The notes below the pieces were generated by a model, which made no database searches, was not told the DNA's origin, and saw nothing but the letters and a program-made list of their open reading frames with translations. Shown here one piece after another: positions 11,867-23,649 of a stretch of DNA of 64,000 nt. A program made the position numbers and the translations under genes. Position 1 is the stretch's first letter, and the number at the start of each line of letters is the position of its first letter. This DNA comes from Saxidomus purpurata (Eukaryota; Mollusca; Bivalvia; Venerida; Veneridae), in NCBI GenBank assembly GCA_022818135.1, contig JAFMSR010000019.1, forward strand, positions 3,019,357 to 3,083,356, written 5' to 3'.

Positions 11867-12439
11867 CTTCAAATATAAAAGGATGCGTTAAAATGCGTTT
11901 TAATCTGCAACATATAATTTACCATTTACATGCACGGAAGAGGGGTGTAAGTAATGGTAAAACATGCATATGTTAAACAGTATTTTATCAAGCAAACCTT
12001 TCTTAGTATCAACTCACAGAGACACACTTCTTCCCGGATTTTTTTCTTGCTACAGGTTTTGTTCTTGTTACATGTTTTTTTTCGAAGTAAGTACATGATT
12101 CGAGACGCAAACTTGCAAAACAATGAACTAACGTAAAGCAGGTACATTATTTACTCTGCATCAATTAACGTTCGGGTGTCATTTCGTTATTTCAATTAAT
12201 TATAGTATCGAACAACTTAAGTTTACACTGTGTAAACATTGACATAGTGGTAAGATGTGCGACTTGTATGCAAGGTTCCATGATCTTGAATCCCGACCAG
12301 AGGTTTTTAATTTTTAAAGAGTATTATAAGAGAATTACTTTTTTTGTTAAATTTGTGACTGTGTTGTGAAGTTTTCGCTGCAATCACTAGTTACTACAGG
12401 ACCTCAGAAATGTTCGAAGAAGTCAATTTTTGCTATTTT

Positions 12440-13205
12440 CAAAGGCAGTCAAAAGGATGCAAACGGTTGCTAAGGAAATCACTGGTTGCTATAGAAAGTC
12501 ACTGGTTGCTAAAGGGAATCAGACGTTGTTAAGAAAGTCACTAGATGCTGAGGAGGTCCATGGTTGCTATTGGAACATACTGGTTGTAAAGGAAATAACT
12601 CCTTCAAGTGGGAAGTTACTAATATTTATAGGGTATAAAGTTGTTGCAAAGAAAATCAGTGGCAGCTAGCAACTAGGGAAGATCACAGGTTGCTGGGGAA
12701 GTAATTAGTTACAAAAGAAGTTAAAGGTTGCTAGGGGAATTCATTGGTTGATAGGAAGCTTAGTTGTTGCTAAGGAAATCAATGGTTTCTAACGAAGTTA
12801 CTGGTTGCTAGGGGATTTCATTGCTTCGACGGAAGTCAGTGACTAATATGAAGTCATTTGCTCCTATGGGAAGTAGCTGGCTGTTAAGGAAGCTATTAGT
12901 TGCTGAGAAATACTTAGTTAAGTTATTGGTTTCTAAGTTTGGCGAAGTTGTTGCTACGAAATTCAATGGTTGCTAGGTGAAGTCCTGGTTGCTAAATAAG
13001 TCATTGGTTGCTAAGGAACACTGTTACTAAGGGAACTCATTGGTAGCTAAGGAAATTAGTTGTTGCCAAGGAACTCAGTTGTTGATAAGGAAGTCACTTT
13101 TCTTAGGGAGTCCCTAGTTGCTAATGATATCACTAGTTAGTAAGGAAGTCACTATTTGCTAGGTAAATGACTTGTTGCTACAGGAACTCATTAGAAGCTA
13201 TGCAG
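12440..13205 (+). repeat. Degenerate ~20-bp minisatellite
   Basis: About 35 imperfect units follow the pattern GGTTGCTAAGGAAGTCACT. Neighbouring units differ by substitutions and small indels. One frame stays open for 79 codons (12430-12669), but only because the unit rarely makes a stop; it is not called a gene. Confidence 0.85.
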
Positions 13206-13324
13206 ATATTTTAAAACTTTTTTTGTTTTTGAATCACTGAATGTTTTCTTTAACCTTATCACACAAGGGACATATCATGCGAAAAAGTCCTCAAATACAC
13301 TAAGTAACACTATTCTAACCTACG

Positions 13325-13915
13325 TAACGCTCTGGTATAATACTCAAACGGTATCAGGTTCAATCCCTACTCTAGCACAGTGACCGAGTTAATATATCGA
13401 TATTATACATATTAAGAGACATAATTTTTAAATATGAATACGAAGTCTGAAAGTAACACTTTATGTTGTACTTAGATGTGTTCTGTGCTTTCACGTGTTT
13501 AAGTAATACATCAAACTAGTAAATGTAAAAAAGGGCAAAATTTTACAGAGATACAATTCTGTCTTCAGAACTAAGACAAAACTTGATTTGACATTCTATT
13601 TCATTCATTCTTTTCATTTCTGCGGACTTTTTAAATCGGACTTTTCCATCTTTCAATTTGTACACGTCACAAGTGTCATTCATTGTTAAAAGGCTTGCAC
13701 ACAATGGCACACAGTGTAGATAACGACAAGACGACACTTCTTTGCTTTCTGATCATAGTCTGCACTGAACACAAAGGAAAAATTCTTTTTGCAAACATCA
13801 GGGTAAAGAAAACGTATAACAACTACAGTTTTCAGATATCGTTAATCGGCATCATCTTTAAGGGAAATCTGAATATGAGAAAAATAATAAAGTTTATGAA
13901 GAAATGGTGTTAAAA
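13325..13915. repeat. Duplicated unit, right copy, with tRNA-like head
   Basis: This unit is homologous to 762-1440. It begins with a tRNA-like head carrying GGTTCAATCCC (13360) and continues through the shared CTTTTCCATCTTTCAATTTG block to the GGCATCATC block. Relative to the left copy, the plus-strand frame carries one in-frame codon insertion and no frameshift. Confidence 0.5.
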
Positions 13916-13919
13916 TTAT

Positions 13920-15080
13920 TTAATCACGATTAATCAAAATGAATTGGTAATATTTATATTTTGTAGCGTATAATCTTCCAGGGACAAAATAATACATATC
14001 ATTTGTGATAAGAGACAATTTTAAACTCAAAACATAATTATACATGTACTTTGAACGAACAAAAAAGGCCGCCTTTGAACTTTTATATCTTTAATATATA
14101 CGATAAAAGCTTTCTTGTAGCAATTAGAAGTAGCAATTATTTCAACCAAACACAGTTTTGTTATTTTAAAAAATGACAGTGTTGGCGTCGTTCCATATTT
14201 CATTTGTCACCTTTACGTTTCGATTTTATCTCCTGATACAGGGAGAAATATGAAATCTAGCCAACTAGTAACTAGTAGTCTATGTATAGCGAGCCGTATC
14301 CAATATCATGTTTTGCCTATTTCACTCTAGCATTGCTATAGCGAAAGTTTCAAATTTCAATATTTGGTATACGATCCCTGATTTTACTGAAAACAATGTT
14401 TACAGCTATAAAAGTTAATAATTAATCCACCTCGATGTCAATGGTTTTATTTATGATAATTTTTAAAGACAGAAAATCATAATTAGAGTAACTATTTGTT
14501 TTCCAAAACCATGGTTTTGTTCCAGTACAGATACTGCGGAAAGAAATTGCGACTTGGAAAGAGATCTTGGGAGACTCGTACATTTTAAAGTACTCGAAAA
14601 TAATTACGATTTCTATTGATATAGACGGTTCCTGTTATAACATACCAACATATTACGCTACAGTTATAAATAGCATAGACGTAGTAATTCTATTAGGTTA
14701 GATATTTATATGTACAAGATATTATGCTAGAGTTATAGGATAGAAAACGAGGTATTATTGGCATGTTAAAGAATACATTTTATGAAAAGCGATATTTTCC
14801 AGAGACCTTCTCTTTATATTGCGCCCTGAAAATAAAATGTATTCTGTTAATTTCCATAATACAGAGTTTTCTATTCTGTAACTGTTTTACCGCATGTACA
14901 AAAAATAAATTAAAATACATTTAAGACAACTTCTAATTTCACATTGTTCTAAATAAATCCATCTAAATATCTAAATAATTTCCACTTACGATATAGCTAC
15001 TGATACTTTGGACTACCAAGTGTGTTTAGACGGCGGGATTCATCGGGAGATAAAATTGTTTATTACAAAACACAGATTTT
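13920..15080. other. AT-rich noncoding stretch
   Basis: No supportable gene or repeat was seen. It ends where the 3' part of a LINE relic begins. Confidence 0.45.
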
Positions 15081-15086
15081 ATTTTT

Positions 15087-16495
15087 CTAGTATCTTATAG
15101 ATATCAGGAATATACCCTGCACTGACGATTTTACGATAGCGTAAATACAAATGGTACTTTCATACGAATATTTGTAGTGTGATTGTGTCGAATGGAATAT
15201 TTTATGAAGAAACAATAGTTTTCTCTTTTCTACCTCGCTGGACAGCTGATATAACCCCAACATAGAATAACAAATGTCTAATATTGTACGAGTTTGCAAG
15301 CATTGTATTGTTTTAACCACGAAATGTTGAAAGCGATTCAAAATATTAATATCTGTTTTGGTGTAACCTAAAACCATTCATGGCGAAGAAGAAATTATTT
15401 CCTTTTTGACACCGGTCTTATATACGCGTGACATTTTCATATCGCTATCTTGCAATATCCCGAGATTGTTTGCAATCGTAACTTTTTCAATGACTGTGTC
15501 GCCATATAGTATTCTGTTAGGGACAGGTTTCAGATTTTTAGTGAATACCATAGTCCATGATTTAGTTGTGCTTATTCTGAATTTCCATGTATTTGCGTAC
15601 CGATACACTATATTAATCAAGTTTTGCAAATCATTTGGGGTGGTTGCTATAGTACTTATATCATCAGCAAATGATGGGTTACCACTTATAACGGACATTA
15701 TACATGCGCTAGAGGGACTTTCCTTGTAAAAGAGTTCATTAATACATATCAAGTAGAACAACGCAGAAAGAATCCCTCCTTGACGAACCCCACGTTCCAC
15801 CTTGACTAGTCTCAATAATTCGACTCCAAACGCAGACCCATTTTACATACGGACATTTTATAGATATCTGCGCTTTTACGGAGGCTGGATAGCGCCTAGC
15901 AAAAAATATAACGATATTCATCCGATATGAATTTCAGTACATACTTGGTTCCCTCTCGGGTGGCCTTCTAATAACCAAAACCGCCGCAAGCGCCTTGATT
16001 TTTTGTGGGCATCCTTTACAGCTTTACAGGGTTTGGCAAACGAATTGAATTTTGACTTAGGTAATTTCTGTTGTACATTAAAGACTGCTTGCACAATGAC
16101 ATTATTTATATCATTCGGCGATTGTTTCAGGGCTGCGCTTAGGTCTTGTAATATTATTTCTGTTAAGGCATTTTGAAACGTGTTAATATGTTGCTCTGTA
16201 CACTTAATCCACGCTACGCACGATACTGGTGGGTATGGCATGACTCTAAATCTCCGGCGAATAGCATGTTACCTCTTTGACAGTAGGTGCAGAATAATGC
16301 CTGTAAATCACTAAAAACAGTTTTGTAGTTTTCAATGTTGTTTTCGGCGGGCATGTATACACAATATATATATGTCGGCCTCACTGTCTTCGAACAAATT
16401 TCAATACCCAGTATCCTTTCGTTTTTTATGTTTTGAATAGACGCTACTTGTTGCCGAAGAATAGCAGTGCCTGCTTTACCGCCTCTAGCCATGGT
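15087..16495 (-). pseudogene. Non-LTR retrotransposon relic (endonuclease + RT, internal deletion)
   Basis: Reading 5' to 3' on the minus strand, 16492-16214 gives part of an AP-type endonuclease with YIYCVYMPAENN and a QRGNMLFAGD motif (canonical GDFN). Positions 16241-15918 continue in another frame. Positions 15815-15378 give the RT palm with RGVRQGGILSALFYLICINE and FADDISTI. Positions 15377-15087 give the C-terminal segment with ILNRFQHFVVKTIQCLQTR and SSEVEKRKLLFLHKI. The RT fingers (the YRxI and motif A region) are missing between the endonuclease and palm parts, and frames change at least three times. The C-terminal segment matches the intact LINE at 60.7-64 kb in style, so both are probably one clade. 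Confidence 0.75.
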
Positions 16496-16597
16496 ACAGA
16501 AAGGGAGGTAACGTTGATGTATACTCTATTCATGTTTAGAGGAGTTTATGTTCTTTGTTTACGAGTTTAATGCTTTATTTATTTTATCAACACCTTT

Positions 16598-16678
16598 TAA
16601 GGCCCATCCACACAGTAAACTTTGATTTATAGATCAAAATTTATAAAGCAAGGTTTACTGTGTAGATGGCCCTTAAGA
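16598..16678. repeat. Short foldback element (~80 bp MITE-like)
   Basis: Arms of about 25 bases (AAGGCCCATCCACACAGTAA against TTTACTGTGTAGATGGCCCTT) flank an AT-rich loop. One mismatch and one extra base separate the arms. This is a perfect place for a hairpin but carries no coding sequence. Confidence 0.65.
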
Positions 16679-16929
16679 CTGCTACAATCTGGGACATGCA
16701 TAATTGGTTTTAATTAGAAGTAACAATAAGCAATTACTGTGCTTTTTCCTTCCTTTCTGATTTGAAAAACCTACCAGTAAAGTTGTGCATTTAAACATTT
16801 AAGGTCTGTCAGCGATATCTTTATATCAAGCATACTTTTTAATATGTGATAAAGCATCCCATCTGATCCCCCATACATTTAAAGCACTTGGAAGTTTAAG
16901 GTTTAAACATCTGTTTTTTAATTGCTTTT

Positions 16930-17900
16930 TAGCTCGACTATTCGGAGAATATGGAGAGCTATACAGTCACTTGTGCGTCGGCGTCGGCGTTGCAGCTTTG
17001 GTTAAAGTTTTTCTTGCTAGGTACTATCATGCACATATCTCAGTAACAACTTATGATATTGATTTGAAACTTTCTTAATGTCTTAAGGGATGTCACACAG
17101 TCAAGTCAGATAATTCTTTAATAAATGTGATACAAATTATGGCCCTTGTTTGCCTTTGAAAATTTGGATAAGGTTTTGCCTGCTAGGTACTATCATGCAC
17201 ATATCTTAGTAACCACTTAAGATATTGACTGGAAACTTTGTCAATTTCTTAAGGCGTGTCACACAGTCAAGTCAGATAACTTTGTGTAAATTTAGTGCAG
17301 TTATGGCCCTTGTTTGACTTTTGAAAATTTGGTTAAAGTTTTGCCTGCTAGGTACTATCATGCACATATCTCAGTAACCACTTATGATATTGACTGGAAA
17401 CTTTGTTAATGTCTTAAGGCGTGTCACACAGTCAAGTCAGAAAACTCTTGTATAAATTTGATAAAAATTATGGCCGTTGTTTGACTTTGAAAGTTTGGTT
17501 AAAGTTTGTCGCAGGTACTAAAATAGTAACCACTTAAGATATTGACTGGAAACTTTGTTAATGTCTTAAGGCGTGTCACACAGTCAAGTCAGATAACTCT
17601 TGTATAAATTTAGTACAAATTATGGCCCTTGTTTGACTTTGAAAATTTGGTTAAAGTTTTGTCTGCTAGGTACTATCATGCACATATCTCAGTAACCACT
17701 TATGGTAGTTATATCAAACTTAGCAATAGTGTTCAGGGGTGTCAAACAGTCAAGACAGATGACTCTTGTTTAAATTTAGTACAAATTATGGCCCTTGTTT
17801 GACTTTGAAAGGCATGCAAGGTACTATCATGACACTATATCATGCACATATCTCAGTAACCACTTATGGTAGCTATATCAAACTTAGCACGTATCTGACC
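16930..17900 (+). repeat. ~165-bp tandem array (about 5.5 units)
   Basis: GGTACTATCATGCACATATC recurs near 17021, 17187, 17351, 17669 and 17818, with one unit shortened near 17510. Each unit also carries GTGTCACACAGTCAAGTCAG and ATTATGGCCCTTGTTTGACT. The array starts with TTTTAGCTCGACTATTCG, a start shared by a widespread bivalve repeat (recalled knowledge). Confidence 0.85.
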
Positions 17901-18236
17901 ATACATTCTATTCCACATTGACCAGGCGAGAACGCTGACTCTACCAGTAGGCGGACACGTCGTTGCGTTTTTTCACAGAAACCCGTAAGTCAACTTTTTA
18001 AGTTTTGAGAAAATCGAGTTTGAAGTTTCAATGAAGATCAGTGACTTACGGGTTTATGGAATAACTTTTAACCGACTTATATTAGTTCCATTGTAATCTT
18101 GAAGAGCTTGATGTGACGAGTACAACGATATCAAAATGTCAAAACTTCAAAAAACCGACTTACAGGTTACTATCAACAAGTAAATACAATATGAAAGCTT
18201 GAACAAGTCAGCCTCAAATCATTTATAAAGGTAAAT

Positions 18237-18305
18237 CGTGGGGTTAGCGCATGAATGTTGTATCTCCTTCTTTATTGTATATGAAATACAACGCTAACCC
18301 CACGA
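18237..18305. repeat. Perfect-arm hairpin (CGTGGGGTTAGCG)
   Basis: CGTGGGGTTAGCG at 18238 pairs with CGCTAACCCCACG ending at 18304. A second nested pair, TTGTAT and ATACAA, lies inside. The loop is pyrimidine-rich. No coding frame is present. Confidence 0.6.
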
Positions 18306-18662
18306 AATGCTTTTTGAAATGTCTCTACATATATAGCTCGAAGCTGTTGTTTCGTTACAATTCTTGAACTGTACCGTATTATAGGTATTTGGGTGCACGT
18401 ATTTTGTTTTGCCCAAATGCTTTTGCTCATTTCATTGTTCATCCAGTTTATAGTTCCAATGCATGGCCTTGTTTTTAAACAGTATGATTTTGATTGATTA
18501 TTGGTCACGACTGTTTCATATTGCTTTCTATAATAAAACTAAATCTGTTAATTAAATAAAATTACTCTAATTAATGAAACTTCTCATAAAAACAAGTCCA
18601 CGGGGAATGGAGGTATCCGCGTACTGGTGAAATGATGCAATTTCTTTTGGCTGTGACATTAT

Positions 18663-18740
18663 AGGTCAAAAGCTATAAAGTCGGTCAAAAGCTATAAAGC
18701 CGGTCAAAAGCTATATAAGTCGATCAAAAGCTATACATAG
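18663..18740 (+). repeat. 20-bp tandem repeat (GGTCAAAAGCTATAAAGTC)
   Basis: About four near-identical units are followed by a diverged one. A TGTAT-rich simple repeat at 18776-18812 follows, resembling a retroposon tail. Confidence 0.75.
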
Positions 18741-19109
18741 CTTGTGTTACATGTTAAATCTATCCGACAATAAATAAATATTGTATTGTACTGTATTGTA
18801 TTGTATCGTATAGAGTCAGACTGTGCATGCGCAGTACTTTTATTATATAATAAGGATTTCAGTTACATTTGAAATCAAGAATTTATGCGTATATTTACGA
18901 AGAAAGGATTATCTAATACATCTCAGATTTTACACAGGTAGAGAATATAACGCAAAAAATGTCTTTGTAGTGCTAGTCGATCTACATGACTTAAAAGTAC
19001 GGCGTTATGCCTGTTTTTGGTGGTTTTGGACGACAACGTCCGTTAACATAGAGATTGGTTACTTACTATCTACAACTTGAAAACATGTAGAGTGTATAAA
19101 ATAATATAA

Positions 19110-19158
<49 letters not shown>

Positions 19159-21295
19159 TCTTTATTTTCAGAAGGTATAAACTCATTACGCATATACATC
19201 AAAATTAAATTAAATTAAACGTATTTTCAATGAGGCCTTCCATAAAACAACAACATATCAACATACATTGCATAGGCAAAAACTATAAAAAGATACATTA
19301 CACACACAAAAGAAATGAGCAGAACACCAGTGATTATAAAGCATATCAAACATTAAGCAGATACGTTTTGTATTGATTTTTGAAAGCATTTAAGGAAACT
19401 GCGTTTCTGATGATTTCTGGTATAGAATTCCAAGTTTGCATAGCAACAACTTTAAATGACTGGTTAAGATATTCAGTTCGAGATCTAGTATGTGTTAACA
19501 TACCCATTGAGCTGGAACGTAAATGATACCTTTTATTTTCAGAAATACGGATAAATTCGCATATGTACGAAAGTGCATTATTGTGAAGAGCTTTATAAGT
19601 CATAGTAGCAATGTGAAACTTGTGACAATCTTGAACAGTTAACCACTTTAACACTTTAAACAGCAGAGCCGACGGTGTACGCAAAGGCTTTGTTAAGATC
19701 CATCTTATGATACTTTTTTGAATACTGGCTAGTTTAAAATGGAGCTGTTTTGTACAATTACCCCATGTGATTGACCCATAGTCAAACCAGGAAGAATATA
19801 TGCCTTATAAAACATCTGTTTCATTTCGAGAGTGAGGTATTTGGATATTCTACGAAGTAGTGTAAATTTACTTGACAGTTTTATGCATAATTTCTCTATC
19901 AGTAGATTCCATTTTAAGGGTTGATCAACGTAAACCCCAAGTATCTTTTGACTTTCTACAAGTTTTATAGGACAATCAAGTATGGTAAGCTCAAGGGGTT
20001 GAGATCTTTTCACATTATAGGGCGATCCAATAAGCATGCATGTAGTTTTGATTGGGTTTAGTGCCATGTTGGTCATAGAGCACCAGTTATTTATACTTAT
20101 CAATTCAGTCTGTAATTTCGTTTCAATTTGTGAAGAAGTTTTTCCTGCAGCGTATAAAGTTGAATCGTCTGCATACATATCTATTATTGCGCCTTCTGAA
20201 ACCCAAGGTATATCATTTACATATAAGAGAAATAAGAGGGACCCTAATATCGAACCCTGGGGAAGGCCTGTCTTTATGCTTTGTTCTTCGGACTGACAAA
20301 TGCCAATTTTTACTATCTGGGTTCTGTTAGATAAATATGAACGAAACAACTCTACGGTATCTGATGTAAAATGATACAATTCTAATTTATGCAGTAAAAT
20401 ATCATGGTCTACCATATCGAAAGCCTTTTTGAAATCAAGAAAAACCGTGCCAATAAGATTACCAGAGTCAATATATTTTAACCATTTACCTACTAGAAGT
20501 ATATGACCGGTCTGACATGAATGTTTTTTTTTTTGAAATCCTGATTGAGCAACATGTAATATATCAGTTGTTTGAAAGAAAGTTTGTAATTGAACTGCAA
20601 TATGCTTTTCAAATATCTTCGAAATGGTTGGTAATATAGATATAGGTCTATAATTATTTAAATCGTCAGATGGCCCATTCTTATATAAAGGTAAAACGCA
20701 AGCTTTTTTAAGTTTCTCTGGGAAAATATTTTGATCTATACATTTATTAATGATTGCAGTAATACTAGTTACGATACAATTTACAGATAGTTTGATTATT
20801 CGAGGGGATATACCATCAATACCGGTTGCCTTATTAATGTTTAATTGCTCTATCAGAAATGGTTATATGATTAATGCTAAAGGAAATTTAACGCTCTGTA
20901 ATTTATCCTCAATATGTCGTTTGAGACTAGTAAAGTTGGCTTCATTGAACTTCGTTTTCTTTACATTATCTGCAATATTAATGAAATGATTGTTAAAAGC
21001 AGTTGTTTTTCGATGTCTCCTTCAACAGTGATATTGTCAATTTTTAATATTGAAGGAAAGTTTATTCTATTTAAGTGAGACTGTCCTGACACTGATTTTA
21101 AATGTGACCAGATACTTTTAGTGTCCTTATTATTCTTTATTGCTTCTGAAAAATAAGACTTTTTACTTTTATTAACGAGATATTTAGTTTTGTTTCTTCA
21201 CTTTTTATATTCCATCCAGTTTTTAGATTTGTGATATTTGTCTTTCTTTTGTCTAGTTTCTTTTATTTTATCTGTATACCACTCAAACTTTACCT
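19110..21295 (-). pseudogene. 5'-truncated LINE (jockey/CR1-like RT) with (TAA)n tail
   Basis: Read on minus, the element runs from about 21295 to the TAA/TTA microsatellite tail at 19113-19157. It encodes a pre-RT region with YLVNKSKKSYFSEAI, then LNINKATGIDGISPRIIK, NNYRPISILPTISKIFEKHI, SGFQKKKHS, FLDFKKAFDMVDHDIL, GLPQGSILGSLLFLLYVNDI, MYADDSTLYAAG and a C-terminal region ending at 19346. These are RT motifs 1 to 5 in order. Lesions are few: TGA at 21198-21200, a frameshift near 21010, TAA at 20863-20865, and a one-base loss near 19789. The endonuclease is missing, as expected of 5' truncation. It belongs to a different clade from the two other LINEs here (LPQG/ADDSTLY against RQGG). Confidence 0.85.
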
Positions 21296-21299
21296 ACCG

Positions 21300-22567
21300 T
21301 CTTCCAGTCGCTCACTTTTCAACAGCGATTTCACATTTTGTATTATTTTAACATATTAATTTGTTGTTGATATTCATCAGTTACATCAGTGAACTTGAAC
21401 AAAAACCTATATCTAAACTAAATACACTGTTATCATAGATCTTTGACTAGAACCAAAACATTTTCTGTTACAGTAATAAATGAAGTCCCCTTTTTCATTA
21501 TGTGGTCCTTTAGACTTGTTTCCTCCAACAGTAAGGCCATCATTTGCCTGCATCAAAAGCTGGCATGAGCTTATAAATATTTGTATTTATATCTTGTCAC
21601 GCATTATTATTATTATCATTGACGCAATAGATGATTATTTTTTTTTTGATATATATAAACAGACCCTCACATTTATGCAATACATGTGTCTGTACCTAAA
21701 ATGTAATGAATAAAATGAATAATTGTACTAATTAACTAAAATTTTGTCCTTAGTTTTGCCACGGACCTATCTACAAAGGTTTATGCCTGTGGGATTTTCG
21801 ATTAGTTACAGAATCGAGCAAAGGACAAAATTTGAATCAAGCACTCTTCAGTTGCAGGTACTCGCAAAAATCTGACAGGTGTGTAGAGTCATAGATCACT
21901 ATTCAAAGATAAATCATAGGTGAATTCTGCATTTTTGTTGAAGTATTGTAAATAAATTTGGCCAATAAATTGTGTTTCCTATAAATACTTTGCTTTCACT
22001 TTATAGTATTTCACAGTTGCTTCCATTTGCAGTTTTTGTCCGAACAAGAATTGTCCGAATACTTCTACGTTTGTGTTTGTCTAGACGCAGTTCCCTGTGT
22101 CTGGTTTTAAAAATAGAGAGTAGTGACCTAAGTCTCTGTTGAAAGATATCTGCACTTCAAATCTCACTGAAAGGCAGCAGTTATTTAGCTTAAAATTAAG
22201 AACTTGTTTTAGTTTTGTTTGCTGCCTAAAAACGTTTTTGCATCGTTTTCTGTACACTCTCAAGCCTTGCATAATTTTTGTTCATAAACACCAATACAAG
22301 AACAATAACACGGTGTAAGATTTACAAATTTTAGATACTGTACAGTTCATGCAAGGTGTATTTTCCAATTGTCACCATGACAAAATAAAATTATGGCGAC
22401 CAGACATGGAGACATTGTCACTCTGAGATTGTTTTTGAGACATAAATTGTCACTGTGACCGTCTATGATGCACTGAAAAAGTCAGTCGCGATAATTCACT
22501 ATGATGGCACATGGTGATTTCTATGACCATGCCACTGTTATGAAGAAATTGACAACTATTTTATTGT
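21300..22567. other. Noncoding stretch
   Basis: Only short ORFs without recognisable domains are present. No repeat structure was noticed beyond AT-rich simple sequence. Confidence 0.4.
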
Positions 22568-22574
22568 GTCACCC

Positions 22575-23586
22575 CAAGGTCTTTCAAATAGTATGGTCCG
22601 GAAACGAGCGTAATACGATAAATAACCTGCCTCGGATCACGTGACAAACATCCGGGTACCCGCGATTTTGGAAAAAGAAAGAAATTATTGATACTTTATT
22701 CTACGTATATCTCGATATTTTACCAATCATTTGACCAACAAAGTGATCCTTAATACAATATATGCTTCCCTTATCTTCTAATATTATATTTTACCGATGT
22801 TTCGTTTTAGGTGGATTTACGCTTGGAAAGTTGACCTCATACGAACCGGGTTTTTTCACAAATGATCAAAAGCCAAAACCGACCTAATTTTAGCGCTTCT
22901 TTCCTACTTGCATGGTGTTCATGGGATTGATGTAACATCTTTTTCTCATAGATTTAAGTCTAATGTACGCCTGTTATGTCTTAGATTTTCGTATTTCACC
23001 CGTATTTCAATTTTCTGGGGACGGTTAGATCGGTTCAAAATTAAAAATGGCGTCAATGGTGATTTTTTTTCGCGATACGGTGATTTTTGTGCACAGGTTT
23101 TATTATATATTTAGGGTCAAATGATGGAAAATTGCTAATTAAAATGTAAATTAAGAGTTATTTTTGATCGGATATGAATTAGATTTTCGTTTTTTTATTT
23201 TATAGCATAATAACGTCAGTTTTGTAAGACCAGTATCGTGAGTCAAATTACCATCCATCGCTAAACGCGCAAGACGGAATAGCATGGACCGTGTTTAACT
23301 TCGCTTTTAAAGATAATAGTTAATTATATATAGAAGTTTTAATTTACAGTTTTACAGAAAATTTCATCAGCTTTCCAATTATACCATGTTTTTTATTAAA
23401 TGTGGTTTTAAATGACACAATGACGGGCAGTTTTGCATACACTATCGGACAAATACCAGTTTATCGCTCGGCGTGATAAATGCAGCGTGATAAAGGCTTC
23501 GGTAAAATCGATAACCGGACAAGATTATCAGTACGATAAGACATTTATAGAGGGCGTTTCCGGACCATACTATTTGAAAGACCTTG
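22575..23586. mobile_element. Non-autonomous DNA transposon, 32-bp TIRs, 7-bp target duplication
   Basis: The left end starts CAAGGTCTTTCAAATAGTAT and continues GGTCCGGAAACG; the right end is its exact reverse complement. GTCACCC flanks both ends (22568-22574 and 23587-23593), a plausible target duplication. The 1012-bp interior has no transposase. It carries repeated GTGATAAA/GATAA motifs toward the right end, some echoing the left subterminal region. The plus-strand ORF at 22908-23114 has no known domain. The superfamily is not decided; a CAAGG start recalls hAT or P-type ends, but those normally duplicate 8 bp. Confidence 0.8.
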
Positions 23587-23649
23587 GTCACCCAGACAAT
23601 ACATAGGGATCGCTTAGTCCGTAGGTCACAAAAACTTAATGTTGGCTAT

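Noticed and set aside
12430..12669. Plus-strand ORF in the minisatellite
   Set aside because: The frame is open because of the repeat unit and breaks when units vary.
20036..20330. Plus-strand ORFs over the LINE at 19-21 kb
   Set aside because: They are antisense shadows of the RT domain.
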